A stretch of DNA of 27,049 nt from JAKOQB01 sp036824465 (lineage in GTDB: Bacteria > Pseudomonadota > Gammaproteobacteria > Burkholderiales > Burkholderiaceae_F). The position numbers were made by a program, and so were the translations under genes. The stretch's first letter is position 1; each line of letters begins with the position of its first letter. The notes beneath the pieces are model-generated. The model worked only from the letters and a program-made list of their open reading frames with translations. It made no database searches and had not been told where the DNA came from. This document shows, piece after piece, positions 1-8,585 of the stretch. The DNA lies in the NCBI GenBank assembly GCA_036824465.1, contig DAITAC010000060.1, positions 1 to 27,049 on the forward strand, read 5' to 3'.

Positions 1-164
1 AAGTTCGGTGCGCCCGCCGCCGCTGGTCGCTCAGGCAGGTTCTGCGTCAGAACGATGCGTGCGAGTTCTGGTGTATCGATACCCGCCAGGTCGGAAAGAA
101 GCGCGTCAACCAGTGAATGCTGTTCGTGGCTGATGACCGACAGGGTGACGCTGGCTTTGTTCAT
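1..164 (-). CDS. Family 2 glycosyltransferase, N-terminal fragment (cut by window edge)
   Basis: Only the first 54 residues are in the window; the gene continues beyond base 1. The translation starts MNKASVTLSVISHEQ and continues with a hydrophobic strand, a helix (LVDALLSDLAG) and a second strand (RIVLTQNLPE). This is the first beta-alpha-beta unit of a GT-A family 2 glycosyltransferase, where SVISH is the usual nucleotide-binding strand and the NLPE segment follows the second strand. The ATG at 164-162 is the natural start because the conserved strand begins only a few residues later. The gene is divergent from the type II secretion operon and fits with the glycosyltransferases at the other end of the window. 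The catalytic DxD region is not visible, so the family call is probable rather than certain. Confidence 0.6.
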   Translation of the reverse strand, partial: MNKASVTLSVISHEQHSLVDALLSDLAGIDTPELARIVLTQNLPERPAAAGAPN

Positions 165-744
165 TCGAGTATTGGCAGAAGCGTCGAAGGTGAAGTCTGT
201 TGTTCTTAGCTGGGCCAAGAGACCAGCTGGGCGGGACTCTTGCGTCGCGGCATGGGGCCGCATAATACCCGTTCGTATTCATGCGTCGTGCCGCAAGTTG
301 ACGGTGTTGACCTCAGTAACGCGAGTTGGGCAGATTGGGGCGACACCTATCTTTGGTACTGAAGGCATGCGAGCTTCGGAAGCGAGTTCGGCACTCAGTC
401 GCGCGAGGCTTGCCTTTGTGCCAATGATGCAACGGGCCGTACCGACACATCCAAGCTTTAGCGTAACAAAACTTTTCCGGGATCGGTTCTTCCTCGCTCG
501 CGTCGTGATGTCGACCGCGACCACCGCCACGTCCGGGGCTTGACGCGACCAGTCACGGTAGATCGAGCAACTCGACCGACTGCATCGCTCAAGCCGGGCG
601 AAGCGGGGGGCAGGTTCTTTCATGACAGAATTCCCGTCCCGTGTCTGTCGAGCTCTTCGTTACCGGGCGAAACACTTGTGGCGTAGGTTGCGTCGACGAA
701 ATGTGGCTTGATTGAACGAATCGACAGAGCGTGCTGTGGCGGTG
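165..744. other. Divergent intergenic region upstream of gspE
   Basis: About 580 bp separate the divergent glycosyltransferase from gspE. Reading frames exist on both strands (for instance minus 279-623), but none has a recognisable domain, a plausible ribosome site or the base composition of the neighbouring genes. The region must hold the promoters of both flanking units. A weak sigma70-like pair, TTGCGT at 240 and CATAAT at 261, has short spacing and is not convincing. A small inverted repeat (AGCTGG, 9-base loop, CCAGCT) lies at 208-228. Nothing else stands out. Confidence 0.5.
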
Positions 745-2475
745 ATGGCGGATTCAGACGTGAATATGGTGGAGCAAGCTGCGGCAGCCGATGCGCAGCA
801 GCGGGTTCGCCTCGGCCAGGCGCTCGTGGCCGAAGGGAAGCTTTCGTCGCGCGATCTGGAACGCGCGCTTGGCGCGCAGCGCGAGACGGGCGGTCTAATC
901 GGCCACGTGCTCGTGCGGCTCGGACTCGTGTCCGAGCTTGACGTCGGGCGAGCGCTGGCGGACCAGATGAATGTGCCGCTCGTGCTAGCCGATGCTTTCG
1001 CGGATGCACCGCCGCTGGTCGAAGGCGTGACGGCCGAATTCTTTCGCGCTCATCGCATCCTTCCAATCGAGCTTCGCGATGATGTGCTGCACGTGGTGAT
1101 GGCCACGCCGCAGGACGATTTCGCGCGGCGCGCACTGCATCTGGCCAGCGGGCTGCAGATCAAGGCCTGCATCGGGCTGGAGTCCGAAATCGATGCGGCC
1201 TTGTCGAAGGCATTCGATGTGGTCGAGGTCGAAGGCGCCGAAAGGGAATCCAGCGCTGCAGAGTCGAGCGACTTCGTCGAAAATCTGCGGGATCTGGCCA
1301 GCGAGGCACCAGTGATTCGCCTTGTCAACGTGCTGGTCAGTCGCGTCACGGATCTGCGCGCGTCCGATATTCACCTTGAGCCCTTCGATGACGGACTGCA
1401 CGTGCGTTATCGCATCGATGGCGTGATCCAGGCGGCCGAAGTTGTCGAGGCGCGTCTGGCTGCCGCGGTCGTCTCAAGGCTGAAGCTGCTCGCGCAACTA
1501 AACATTGCCGAGCGACGCTTGCCACAGGATGGTCGGATCAAGATGCGCGTGAAGGGCCGCGAGCTGGACCTGCGCGTATCGACCGTGCCGACCGTTCATG
1601 GCGAAAGCATGGTCCTGCGCGTGCTCGACCGCGCCAGTATCCGGTTCAGTCTGGCGGATCTCGGTTTCAGCCCCGACACGCTGACGCGATTCGAGACCCT
1701 GCTCGCGCGGCCGCATGGAATCCTGCTGGTAACCGGGCCGACCGGATCGGGCAAGACGACGACGCTGTATGGGGCGTTGTCCAAGCTTGATGCGAATGCG
1801 CTCAAGATCTTGACCGTCGAAGATCCAGTCGAGTATCAGCTCGATGGCATCAACCAGATCCACGTCCACCCGCAGATTGGACTGACCTTCGCCAACGCAT
1901 TGCGCTCGATCCTGCGGCAGGACCCGGACATCATCATGATCGGTGAGATGCGCGACGGTGAAACGGCGCAGATCGCAGTGCAGTCGTCACTGACTGGACA
2001 CCTTGTATTGTCTACGCTGCACACGAACACGGCGGTGGGCGCCGTGGTTCGCATGCAGGACATGGGTGTGGAACCCTACCTGATCACCTCGACGGTCAAC
2101 GGTGTTCTCTCCCAGCGGCTCGTTCGCCAGCTATGCGAACACTGCAAGCAGCCGACGGAATTGCCGCCAGAGATCATTACGAACAGCGGGCTCGCGCGAT
2201 TCATGGCACCGGGCCAGCGTGTCTATTCAGCGCCCGGCTGTTCCCACTGCCGCGACACGGGATACTGGGGTCGTACGGCGATTCACGAGCTGCTTGTCGT
2301 CGACGAAGCCGTCCGCGACGCCATCATGCGCGGTGCCGGTGCGACGCAGCTACAGGACATCGCACGCAAGTCGGGCTTTGTGGCCCTTTACGAAGATGGC
2401 TTGCGAAAGGTCGCTGCCGGAGCAACCAGCCTCGAAGAAGTATTGCGAGTGACGCAGGACCAAGGCGATGGCTGA
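745..2475 (+). CDS. gspE: Type II secretion ATPase GspE
   Basis: This is the cytoplasmic ATPase that powers pseudopilus assembly. The N-terminal GspE_N domain (LGQALVAEGKLSSRDLERAL onward, roughly residues 18-150) normally binds the cytoplasmic part of GspL. The core has Walker A GPTGSGKTTT near residue 330, an Asp box, Walker B with DIIMIGEMRD near 395 and a His box (GHLVLSTLHTNTA). A tetracysteine zinc site is visible as CEHC (C464, C467) and CSHC (C499, C502), a hallmark of GspE and PilB-type ATPases. The start is uncertain: ATG 745 is preferred, but TTG 712, GTG 742 and ATG 766 are in frame and none has a good Shine-Dalgarno sequence. It overlaps gspF by 8 bases. PilB of type IV pili is the main alternative, excluded by the full gsp operon. 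Confidence 0.93.
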   Translation: MADSDVNMVEQAAAADAQQRVRLGQALVAEGKLSSRDLERALGAQRETGGLIGHVLVRLGLVSELDVGRALADQMNVPLVLADAFADAPPLVEGVTAEFFRAHRILPIELRDDVLHVVMATPQDDFARRALHLASGLQIKACIGLESEIDAALSKAFDVVEVEGAERESSAAESSDFVENLRDLASEAPVIRLVNVLVSRVTDLRASDIHLEPFDDGLHVRYRIDGVIQAAEVVEARLAAAVVSRLKLLAQLNIAERRLPQDGRIKMRVKGRELDLRVSTVPTVHGESMVLRVLDRASIRFSLADLGFSPDTLTRFETLLARPHGILLVTGPTGSGKTTTLYGALSKLDANALKILTVEDPVEYQLDGINQIHVHPQIGLTFANALRSILRQDPDIIMIGEMRDGETAQIAVQSSLTGHLVLSTLHTNTAVGAVVRMQDMGVEPYLITSTVNGVLSQRLVRQLCEHCKQPTELPPEIITNSGLARFMAPGQRVYSAPGCSHCRDTGYWGRTAIHELLVVDEAVRDAIMRGAGATQLQDIARKSGFVALYEDGLRKVAAGATSLEEVLRVTQDQGDG

Positions 2476-3712
2476 TTTCGGCTACAAGGCCGCCGATGCC
2501 AGCGGCCGAGTTGTCGAGGGGCGGATCGAAGCGCGGAGTCAGGCTGAGGCGCTGCGAAGGCTTGCCGATCAGGGACTGACGCCGGTCGGAATCTTCGACC
2601 ACGCTGCGGCCGTCGCGGCGTCGCCGGTCGCGGCCGCGGGTTCACGCCATAAATTCCGCTTCGCGATTGGCGCCGACCGTTCGACGCGGGCCGACGTGCT
2701 TGCATTTACGTCCGAACTGGCGGTGATGCTACGCGCTGGCCTCCCGCTTGACGGAGCCCTGAGGGTCCTGCTGAGCATGGACCACCGGCCTCCAGTGGCG
2801 GTACTTCTGGGTGAGATTCTGGAGTCAGTAAAGGGCGGTATGCCGTTCAGTCGTGCACTGGCCTCGCGTGGCGAGCTGTTCGGGTCCTTTTACGTGAACA
2901 TGGTTCGCTCAGGCGAGGCCAGTGGACAGTTGGGCGCCGTTCTGACGCGCTTGGTGGAGCATCTGGAACGCATGCGCGCGCTGCGCGAGAGCGTGACCTC
3001 CGCACTGATCTACCCGGGAATCCTGCTTGTCGTCGCCGTCCTTTCGGTGGTCGGAATCCTCGTGTTCATCGTGCCTCAGTTTGAAACCCTGTTTCGCGAT
3101 GCTCGCGAGGCATTGCCGCTGTCCACCCGCTTCGTGCTCGCGGCCGGGCATCTCGTGATTGGCTACGGCGTGTATCTGCTGGTCGGACTCGTCGCCGGAG
3201 GCTTTCTGCTCACGCGCTGGCTGCATTCTGCCCCGGGGCAGCGTTGGTGGCAGGCGCGGCTGGCTGCCATTCCAGTGCTGGGTCGCGTTCGCCATGAATA
3301 CAACCTGGCTCGGTTTGCGCGCACGTTTGGCACGCTGCTTTCCAACGGAGTGCCGATTCTGGCCGCGCTGGGCATCGCGGGAGAGACGGTGGAAGACGAT
3401 CGACTGCGCGATGCGATCAAAGGCGTGACGCCGAAGGTCAAATCCGGCGGGCGGCTTGCCGAGGCGCTCCACGCGACGGGCAGTTTCGAACCGCTTGCCG
3501 TCAACCTCGTTCGCGTTGGCGAAGAAACTGGCACCCTGGACCGAATGGTGCTCGAACTGGCGACGATCCTTGATCGCAAGGTCGAGACCGGAATAAAGCG
3601 TGGCCTGACGATGCTCGAACCAGCGCTGATTCTGGTGCTTGGACTGATCGTTGCGGTGGTAATCGTTTCCATCTTGATGGGCATCCTGACGGTTAACGAG
3701 CTTGCGATATGA
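2468..3712 (+). CDS. gspF: Type II secretion inner-membrane platform protein GspF
   Basis: GspF is the polytopic inner-membrane platform that contacts GspE and the pseudopilins. The 414-residue protein has the expected length and starts MADFGYKAADASGRVVEGRIEA-like, the typical GspF N-terminus. Two cytoplasmic T2SSF repeats are seen, the first starting near residue 75 (RADVLAFTSELAVMLRAGLPL) and the second near 275 (RFARTFGTLLSNGVPIL). Hydrophobic segments lie near residues 178-203, 221-247 and 384-408. The ATG overlaps the end of gspE by 8 bases, so translation is probably coupled, and an AAGG sits just upstream inside gspE. A 263-bp gap follows before gspG. Confidence 0.93.
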   Translation: MADFGYKAADASGRVVEGRIEARSQAEALRRLADQGLTPVGIFDHAAAVAASPVAAAGSRHKFRFAIGADRSTRADVLAFTSELAVMLRAGLPLDGALRVLLSMDHRPPVAVLLGEILESVKGGMPFSRALASRGELFGSFYVNMVRSGEASGQLGAVLTRLVEHLERMRALRESVTSALIYPGILLVVAVLSVVGILVFIVPQFETLFRDAREALPLSTRFVLAAGHLVIGYGVYLLVGLVAGGFLLTRWLHSAPGQRWWQARLAAIPVLGRVRHEYNLARFARTFGTLLSNGVPILAALGIAGETVEDDRLRDAIKGVTPKVKSGGRLAEALHATGSFEPLAVNLVRVGEETGTLDRMVLELATILDRKVETGIKRGLTMLEPALILVLGLIVAVVIVSILMGILTVNELAI

Positions 3713-3975
3713 TTATTTGGGCAGCTATCAATGGATGCTGCACCTCTTCGCAGCGTCAGGGCAGGCGGTCGAGCGTCTACCGCAGAGTCGTACGTCCGCT
3801 GCGCGGCTCGACTACTCACCGCGTCGCGGGCAACCTAGGTTCAATGCTCGTGTCCAATTGGGCGAATCCATCTTTTCTTTGATCAGACCCCGCTCTTTGG
3901 TTGGCGACGGCTTGGGTGCTGGAGACGGTGTCATCGCTGATTGATGACCGTGGCAATTATCGAAGGGACATCTAA
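3713..3975. other. Intra-operon gap between gspF and gspG
   Basis: This 263-bp gap is unusually long for an operon whose other genes mostly touch or overlap. An open frame at 3702-3944 (80 codons) overlaps the end of gspF but has no recognisable domain and no ribosome site, and I regard it as non-coding. A second promoter for the pseudopilin genes is possible, because the major pseudopilin is needed in large amounts, but I see no clear -35/-10 pair. Confidence 0.4.
3962..3968 (+). promoter_or_regulatory. Ribosome binding site of gspG
   Basis: GAAGGGA lies 7 bases before ATG 3976. It is one of the better Shine-Dalgarno sequences in the operon, which fits the major pseudopilin being the most abundant component, and it fixes the gspG start. 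Confidence 0.6.
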
Positions 3976-4416
3976 ATGACAGGATCTGCTCGAGCGGACT
4001 TGCGCCAATTGCATGGCTTCACCCTGATCGAGCTACTGGTTGTTCTGGCCATTCTTGGTCTTCTGATTGGACTTGTCGGACCGCGATTCCTCGGGCAACT
4101 TGGTACTGCGAAAGGAAAGACAGCAAGTATCCAGATAGCCGATCTCGAAAAAGGGCTTGAGTTGTTCAAACTGGATGTCGGCCGCTACCCGACGAACGAG
4201 GAAGGCTTGGAGGCAATGGTTCAAAAGCCGGCGAATGTTTCTGGCTGGAACGGACCCTATCTGAAGGGGTCGTCGATTCCTAACGATCCTTGGGGCCGTC
4301 CCTACAAATATGCGAATCCGGGACCGGGCGGCGAGCCTGACGTGTTTTCTCTTGGCGCCGACGGCGCTCCGGGCGGCGACGGGGAAAACGCCGACCACCA
4401 CAGCGCGAGGCCGTAG
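3976..4416 (+). CDS. gspG: Major pseudopilin GspG
   Basis: GspG forms the main body of the pseudopilus that pushes substrates through the secretin. A 14-residue leader ends in LHG, followed by the class III prepilin motif FTLIELLVVLAILGLL with Glu at +5 of the mature protein (E19); the prepilin peptidase cleaves after G14 and methylates F15. The rest matches the GspG fold: KGKTASIQIADLEKGLELFKLD, then GRYPTNEEGLEAMV, WNGPYLKG, DPWGRPYKY, and an Asp/Gly-rich loop (GADGAPGGDGENAD) where family members bind calcium. The length of 146 residues is normal. The processing peptidase is not encoded in this window. Confidence 0.95.
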   Translation: MTGSARADLRQLHGFTLIELLVVLAILGLLIGLVGPRFLGQLGTAKGKTASIQIADLEKGLELFKLDVGRYPTNEEGLEAMVQKPANVSGWNGPYLKGSSIPNDPWGRPYKYANPGPGGEPDVFSLGADGAPGGDGENADHHSARP

Positions 4417-4457
4417 GCGTTCGCGCGCCTCAGCCCACGCGGTTCGAGAGTTGGCAA

Positions 4458-4904
4458 GTGAGGGTTATTCGAGGTTTCACCCTCGTGGAGCTGCTTGTGG
4501 TGCTGGCGATTGGGGCAGGCCTCGTGGCCTTGGCGCCTTGGGCTTACAGCAGCCTCAAGCGGGCGAGTGAGTACCGTAGCACCGTCCGGCTCATGACCGC
4601 TGATTTGGCTGCGGCTCGCCGGGACGCCGTCGCTTCTGGCAAGGTCGTCGGGTTTTTCGTTGATGTCACGGGGCGCGAATTCGGCGTCGAGGGTGGCATC
4701 AAGCACAAGATTCCGGCAGACCTTCAGGTTCGGGTCACGATCGCTGACGTCGATTATTCGGAGGGCGTGGCACGAATTCGATTCTTTCCGATGGGCAGCA
4801 CAACGGGCGGAAGCGTTGAGGTGCTGCGTTCCCCGGGCGTCGGGGCACGGCTTCAAGCCGACTGGTTGGACGGCCGAATATCGGTTGAGGCGCTGGCCCG
4901 GTGA
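4458..4904 (+). CDS. gspH: Minor pseudopilin GspH
   Basis: GspH is a minor pseudopilin thought to sit near the pseudopilus tip. A very short leader MRVIRG is followed by FTLVELLVVLAI with Glu at mature position 5 (E11), then the C-terminal beta-rich GspH-type domain (RLMTADLAAARRDAVASGK, FFVDVTGREF, ARIRFFPMGSTTGG). The phrase FFPMGSTTGG near residue 115 is characteristic of GspH and FimT proteins. The GTG start at 4458 is chosen because it leaves a leader of normal length right before the cleavage site. The gene overlaps gspI by four bases. Length is 148 residues. Confidence 0.88.
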   Translation: MRVIRGFTLVELLVVLAIGAGLVALAPWAYSSLKRASEYRSTVRLMTADLAAARRDAVASGKVVGFFVDVTGREFGVEGGIKHKIPADLQVRVTIADVDYSEGVARIRFFPMGSTTGGSVEVLRSPGVGARLQADWLDGRISVEALAR

Positions 4905-5284
4905 AGCCGTCCCTGCCTAGCCGCAGCAGTGGCTTCAGTCTGCTCGAGTTGATGGTTGCGATCTCGATCCTGGCGCTTGCGCTTGGCGTTCTGTATCGCG
5001 TTGTAGGCGGCAGCGTGCGCACGATCGCCGATACCTCGCACTACTCGCATGCGTTAGTGATCGCGCAATCAGTGCTCAAAAGTCTGCCGGATACGGTGCC
5101 GCCTGGCGGCTGGCAGGGTTCTGGAGCATGGGAGGGCTATCGCTGGAGCGTCGCCAGTTCAACATACAGCAGTGCCGATTCATTACCGCCGGCACTTTAT
5201 CGTGTTCAAGTTGAGGTTGTTTGGGACGACGGCCTGCGCCAACGCCAGATTTCGCTGGTTACGCTCCTGCCGGAGCGCCGTTAA
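4901..5284 (+). CDS. gspI: Minor pseudopilin GspI
   Basis: GspI is expected to initiate the tip complex with GspJ and GspK. Leader MKPSLPSRSSG, then FSLLELMVAISILALALGVL with Glu at mature position 5 (E16). The C-terminal part has the short GspI pattern, including HYSHALVIAQSVL near residue 50 and a terminal strand pair (YRVQVEVVWDDG, RQISLVTLLPERR). The GTG start overlaps the TGA of gspH (GTGA), indicating coupled translation. Length of 127 residues is typical. Its position between gspH and gspJ supports the name. Confidence 0.88.
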   Translation: MKPSLPSRSSGFSLLELMVAISILALALGVLYRVVGGSVRTIADTSHYSHALVIAQSVLKSLPDTVPPGGWQGSGAWEGYRWSVASSTYSSADSLPPALYRVQVEVVWDDGLRQRQISLVTLLPERR

Positions 5285-5289
5285 GCGAC

Positions 5290-5982
5290 ATGGAACAGGC
5301 GGCGGATCGTCGGCACCGAGCATCGCGCGGCTTCACGCTGCTCGAGCTACTTGTCGCGACCGCAGTCTTTGCCATTGTCGCCGCGCTCCTTCTGTCCGCA
5401 ATTCGATCATTCGTGTCAGTTCAGGCGCGGATCGATGATCGCCTCCTGAGCGATGACGAAATGAAGAGCGGATACCAGTTCCTCAGCCTTGTGATGAGCA
5501 GGATCTCACCGCGATCGGCGGGCCCGTCGGCGGGCGGGGCCCCGACGTCACTTGCTTTCCGCGGTGGCGATGTCGAGTTGGAGTGGATTGGCATCATGCC
5601 TGCTCGTTATGGCGCCGGCGGCTTGTATCGATTTCACCTCTTCCTGCAGCCGGCGAGCGGATCCGAACGATCCGCCTTGGTGCTGCAGTTTTCGCCCATG
5701 ACCAATCGCGACCTGCCGTTGCAAAGCGGGCCGCTCGAGGCGCGGGTCATGGCGCGCGACGTGGCCCGTGTGACTTTTCGTTACCTTGATTCTGAATCGG
5801 TTGGACTAGATTGGGAGCCTGCGTGGCACCATAATGATCGCCTGCCCGCGCGAATCGGTCTCAGTGTGCAGTTTGGCGAGCAGCAATGGCCGGAGATCGT
5901 CGTGGCCGTGATTCCGACGGGCGATAGTGCGGTCACGGGGCGGGTAGGTGGCGGCTCGGGGCCGGTTATCGGCCCGTATTGA
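5290..5982 (+). CDS. gspJ: Minor pseudopilin GspJ
   Basis: GspJ is a tip pseudopilin. From ATG 5290 the protein is 230 residues, with a 14-residue leader ending ASRG followed by FTLLELLVATAVFAIVAALLL and Glu at mature position 5 (E19). An in-frame GTG-type start at 5221 would overlap gspI by 64 bases, so the ATG five bases after the gspI stop is preferred. The body contains the GspJ-like regions LVLQFSPMTNRDLP and VARVTFRYLDSE, followed by WHHNDRLPARIGLSVQFG. The last roughly 15 residues are glycine rich. Confidence 0.87.
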   Translation: MEQAADRRHRASRGFTLLELLVATAVFAIVAALLLSAIRSFVSVQARIDDRLLSDDEMKSGYQFLSLVMSRISPRSAGPSAGGAPTSLAFRGGDVELEWIGIMPARYGAGGLYRFHLFLQPASGSERSALVLQFSPMTNRDLPLQSGPLEARVMARDVARVTFRYLDSESVGLDWEPAWHHNDRLPARIGLSVQFGEQQWPEIVVAVIPTGDSAVTGRVGGGSGPVIGPY

Positions 5983-6099
5983 CCGCTATCGGTCGCCCAT
6001 GCGCAATCTATGTGGTTTGCAGAATTGAACTTTGCTGTCGCGAACGCCTTGGCAAATGAGCCGTGGTCCTCGCCTTGGCTGAGTCCCTGCGATCGCACG

Positions 6100-6987
6100 A
6101 TGCGGGCTCGTCATCGCGGTGCTGGTGAACGGGGGCTTGCCCTCGTGGCGGTGCTTTGGTTGGTTGCCGCACTCTCGATCCTGGTGTCTGGTGTTGTGTA
6201 CGCGGTGCGCGGCGAGATCCGCAACGTGTCGTGGCAGAAGGAACTGAGCGTATCGACCGCGATTGCGGATGCTGGTGCGATGTTGGTGGCTCGAGAGCTT
6301 TCCGTATCTGGCATCAGGGATGGATTGTTGAGGACCTACGAGTTGAAGTTTGAAGACCGTGCGCTGCGGGTTGACGCAATACCTCTGAACGGTCTTGTTG
6401 ACTTGAATGCCGCCCCGGAATCGCTGCTGGCAGATCTGCTGGCGGTGGCAGGCGGCGTCGATCGCTCGTCCGCCGGCAAGCTCGCGCAGAGGATCATCGA
6501 TTGGCGGGACCCGGACAATGTTGCCCTTCCTTCAGGCGCCGAAGACGATGCTTATGTTGCGTCCGGATCGAGATTCCGAACGCGCGGTGCCAACTTTGAG
6601 TCCCCTGAGGATCTGCTGCAAGTCTTGGGGATTGATTTCGATGTTTATCTGAAGATAAGCAAGCTCGTCACGGTTGAAGCACGAGGCAGCGGGCATGTCA
6701 ATCCAGCGTCTGCGCCGCTGTCGGTGCTTTCGGTGCTTGCTGGTGGAGACGAAGAACTCGCGCAAGGCTACGCAAGCGCGCGTGCCCGCGATGGCCTTCT
6801 TGCGGATTCGACCCGGTTCCGGGCGGATCATCAGGGGTCCGATGTTGGATCGCGGTTTCTGATTGAGGCACGGATCGGGCTGTCGAACGGGTCCGTTCTG
6901 GTCACACGACGGTTCCTCGATATCGGTGCTACAGCCAAAGGAGCCCCGTGGACTACGATGCGAATCGAACGGACTGTGGAAGGCTAG
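6100..6987 (+). CDS. gspK: Minor pseudopilin GspK
   Basis: GspK caps the tip complex and is the largest pseudopilin. From ATG 6100 the leader MRARHRGAGERG is followed by LALVAVLWLVAALSILVSGV. Mature position 5 is Ala rather than Glu, the known peculiarity of GspK. The large globular domain is present: VDLNAAPESLLADLL near residue 105, RIIDWRDPDN near 130, then ESPEDLLQVLGI and VNPASAPLSVLSVLAG, which are GspK/T2SSK helix-hairpin-helix-like motifs. A longer frame begins at 6010, but it would place 42 residues before the cleavage site, too long for a prepilin leader. A gap of 117 bp precedes the ATG. Length is 295 residues. Confidence 0.9.
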   Translation: MRARHRGAGERGLALVAVLWLVAALSILVSGVVYAVRGEIRNVSWQKELSVSTAIADAGAMLVARELSVSGIRDGLLRTYELKFEDRALRVDAIPLNGLVDLNAAPESLLADLLAVAGGVDRSSAGKLAQRIIDWRDPDNVALPSGAEDDAYVASGSRFRTRGANFESPEDLLQVLGIDFDVYLKISKLVTVEARGSGHVNPASAPLSVLSVLAGGDEELAQGYASARARDGLLADSTRFRADHQGSDVGSRFLIEARIGLSNGSVLVTRRFLDIGATAKGAPWTTMRIERTVEG

Positions 6988-6999
6988 AGGCAACACTCG

Positions 7000-8031
7000 A
7001 TGGCAGCTGTTCTCGACAAGGGCGCAACAAGATTTTTCGGCATGGATCTTTCTGCCGTGGGCAGATTCTTCCGCCTCGGCGTTGCCGAGGCAGTGCAGTG
7101 GCGCGCATTTCGCTGGCTTACCCCGGAATACCCAGTTCTCCTGATCCACCCCGATGGCAGTCAGTCGGTCCGACTCGGCGTCTCAGCAAAGTTGATTCCG
7201 AGTGCAAAGAAGATCCGACACGTCGCTATCGAACTGCCGGACGCGAGCCTCTTGCGGCGCTCATTGATGCTGCCTCGCCTCAGTTCGGACGAATTGCGCC
7301 AGGCGGCGTTCATCGATGCCCGCAGCGGCAGTCCTTTCGCCGAAGACGATTTGGCATGGGCTTTTTTTGCGCACCGGCCTGAAGGCGCCCGTGTCCGGGT
7401 GGACATCGCCTTGACCTCCAAACAAATCATTGAGCGTGAAATTGCCTCGAAAGCCAGTTTGCTGGGAGGGGTCAAACCAGAAATCTGGGTGGGGGGCGAC
7501 CACCCGTTCGTGATGCCGGGTTACGGGGAGTCGACTCGCATGACCCGGGTAAGAGCGGGCCGGAGGGTGCTTTGCTTGCTGGCAGGGCTGGTGTTGCTTC
7601 AACTCGCGGCAGTGGCGATCACGCCGGCGCTGCAGACAAGGCAGCTCGCGCTCGATGCGATGGCGAAGGAAGCGAGGCTCGCGGCGCAGGTCAAGACTCA
7701 GGCGCAGATGAGAAGTGAGTTCGCGAAACTTTCCGAGCAGGTGCAGCTTCTGAACGCCGCTCGAGGCGACAATCGCGACGCCGTCTGGCTGCTCAACGAA
7801 CTGACTCGCATGCTACCGGACGATGTGAGCCTGGCGAGGCTGGAACTGACCGGAAGCAGCGTTCGGCTTACTGGTCAGGCGGACAACGCGGCGCAGTTGC
7901 TTGAGGCGCTTGGGGCGAACGCAGCATTCCGCGACGTTCGCGCGCCCGCGGGTATCACCCGCGCACGCGGCGTCTCCAAAGAGAGCTTCACGATCGAGTT
8001 TTCACTGGCCCCGACCGGCACCAAGTCATGA
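7000..8031 (+). CDS. gspL: Type II secretion protein GspL (PilN-like hybrid)
   Basis: GspL links the ATPase GspE to the inner membrane. The 343-residue protein has an N-terminal cytoplasmic region (residues 1-185) with an actin-like fold remnant (RRSLMLPRLSSDELRQAAFID). One transmembrane segment lies near 190-212 (VLCLLAGLVLLQLAAVAI). A coiled-coil stretch follows, then a C-terminal PilN-type ferredoxin-like domain (AVWLLNELTRMLPDDVSLARLEL, VRLTGQADNAAQLLEAL). It is shorter than classical GspL of about 400 residues and resembles the PilN-containing forms described in betaproteobacteria. It starts 12 bases after gspK with an AGAGG upstream, and its stop overlaps the gspM start (ATGA). Confidence 0.82.
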   Translation: MAAVLDKGATRFFGMDLSAVGRFFRLGVAEAVQWRAFRWLTPEYPVLLIHPDGSQSVRLGVSAKLIPSAKKIRHVAIELPDASLLRRSLMLPRLSSDELRQAAFIDARSGSPFAEDDLAWAFFAHRPEGARVRVDIALTSKQIIEREIASKASLLGGVKPEIWVGGDHPFVMPGYGESTRMTRVRAGRRVLCLLAGLVLLQLAAVAITPALQTRQLALDAMAKEARLAAQVKTQAQMRSEFAKLSEQVQLLNAARGDNRDAVWLLNELTRMLPDDVSLARLELTGSSVRLTGQADNAAQLLEALGANAAFRDVRAPAGITRARGVSKESFTIEFSLAPTGTKS

Positions 8032-8585
8032 GCCTGAATATCGCGCAGCGCCGTGCCGAAACGGTTACGGTGGTTTTCGGGGCCTTATTCCTGATCATCG
8101 TGCTGCTCGCTGGCTACTACGTGTTCGGCAAGTACGAATGGGCCAAGGCGAAGCTTGCAGAGGTCGAACCCCGTTATGCAAGGCTTCTGGGACTGCGCGA
8201 GAGTGCAGCCAAGTTGACGCAGGGCATCAAGGATGCGCGTGAGGCCATGGCGCGTCTCGGCCATGCGCCTGATCGTAATTCGGCACAGATCGGCAACGAA
8301 TTGCAGCAGACCCTACGGCGCGCACTGCAGTCCGCCGGGTTGTCGTTAACCAACAGTCAGGTGCTGCCGCCGCGATCAGAAAAGGGCATTGAGCGCATCG
8401 CAGTTGCGATCACCTTCGAAGGCTCGCTCGCTGCGACGCAGCTCGTGCTTGCAGCGTTGCAGGGCGAATCGCCCGTCGTTGCGAACGAGCAACTCAACAT
8501 TCAATCGACCGGTCGGTATGCGCCGGATGGGTCCCCATTCGTGACCGTTCGGCAAACGTTGTCCGTTATGCGGGTTGGATCATGA
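8028..8585 (+). CDS. gspM: Type II secretion protein GspM (PilO-like, GspMb type)
   Basis: GspM is a bitopic inner-membrane partner of GspL. The 185-residue protein has a short cytoplasmic N-terminus and a transmembrane segment near residues 15-35 (VVFGALFLIIVLLAGYYVFG). A coiled-coil stretch (WAKAKLAEVEPRYARLLGLRE) leads to a small C-terminal alpha/beta domain (ELQQTLRRALQSAGLSLTNSQVLP, RIAVAITFEGSLAATQLVLAAL) resembling PilO. The ATGA overlap with gspL and another with the next gene suggest strict co-translation. The family call rests on topology, this domain and the gene order. Confidence 0.8.
   Translation: MSLNIAQRRAETVTVVFGALFLIIVLLAGYYVFGKYEWAKAKLAEVEPRYARLLGLRESAAKLTQGIKDAREAMARLGHAPDRNSAQIGNELQQTLRRALQSAGLSLTNSQVLPPRSEKGIERIAVAITFEGSLAATQLVLAALQGESPVVANEQLNIQSTGRYAPDGSPFVTVRQTLSVMRVGS

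Noticed and set aside
208..228. Small inverted repeat as a terminator
   Set aside because: Only six base pairs and no T run follows on either strand.
279..623. Minus-strand frame of 114 codons upstream of gspE
   Set aside because: No recognisable domain, no ribosome site, and base use at third positions unlike the neighbouring genes.
620..1135. Minus-strand frame of 171 codons over the gspE start
   Set aside because: Arg/Ala/Pro-rich shadow of gspE with no domain.
3702..3944. 80-codon frame in the gspF-gspG gap
   Set aside because: No ribosome site or domain; overlaps gspF and reads like non-coding sequence.
5221..5289. Upstream extension of gspJ
   Set aside because: It would overlap gspI by 64 bases and give a prepilin leader of 37 residues; ATG 5290 gives a normal leader.
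6010..6099. Upstream extension of gspK
   Set aside because: It would put 42 residues before the prepilin cleavage site; ATG 6100 gives a leader of 12 residues.
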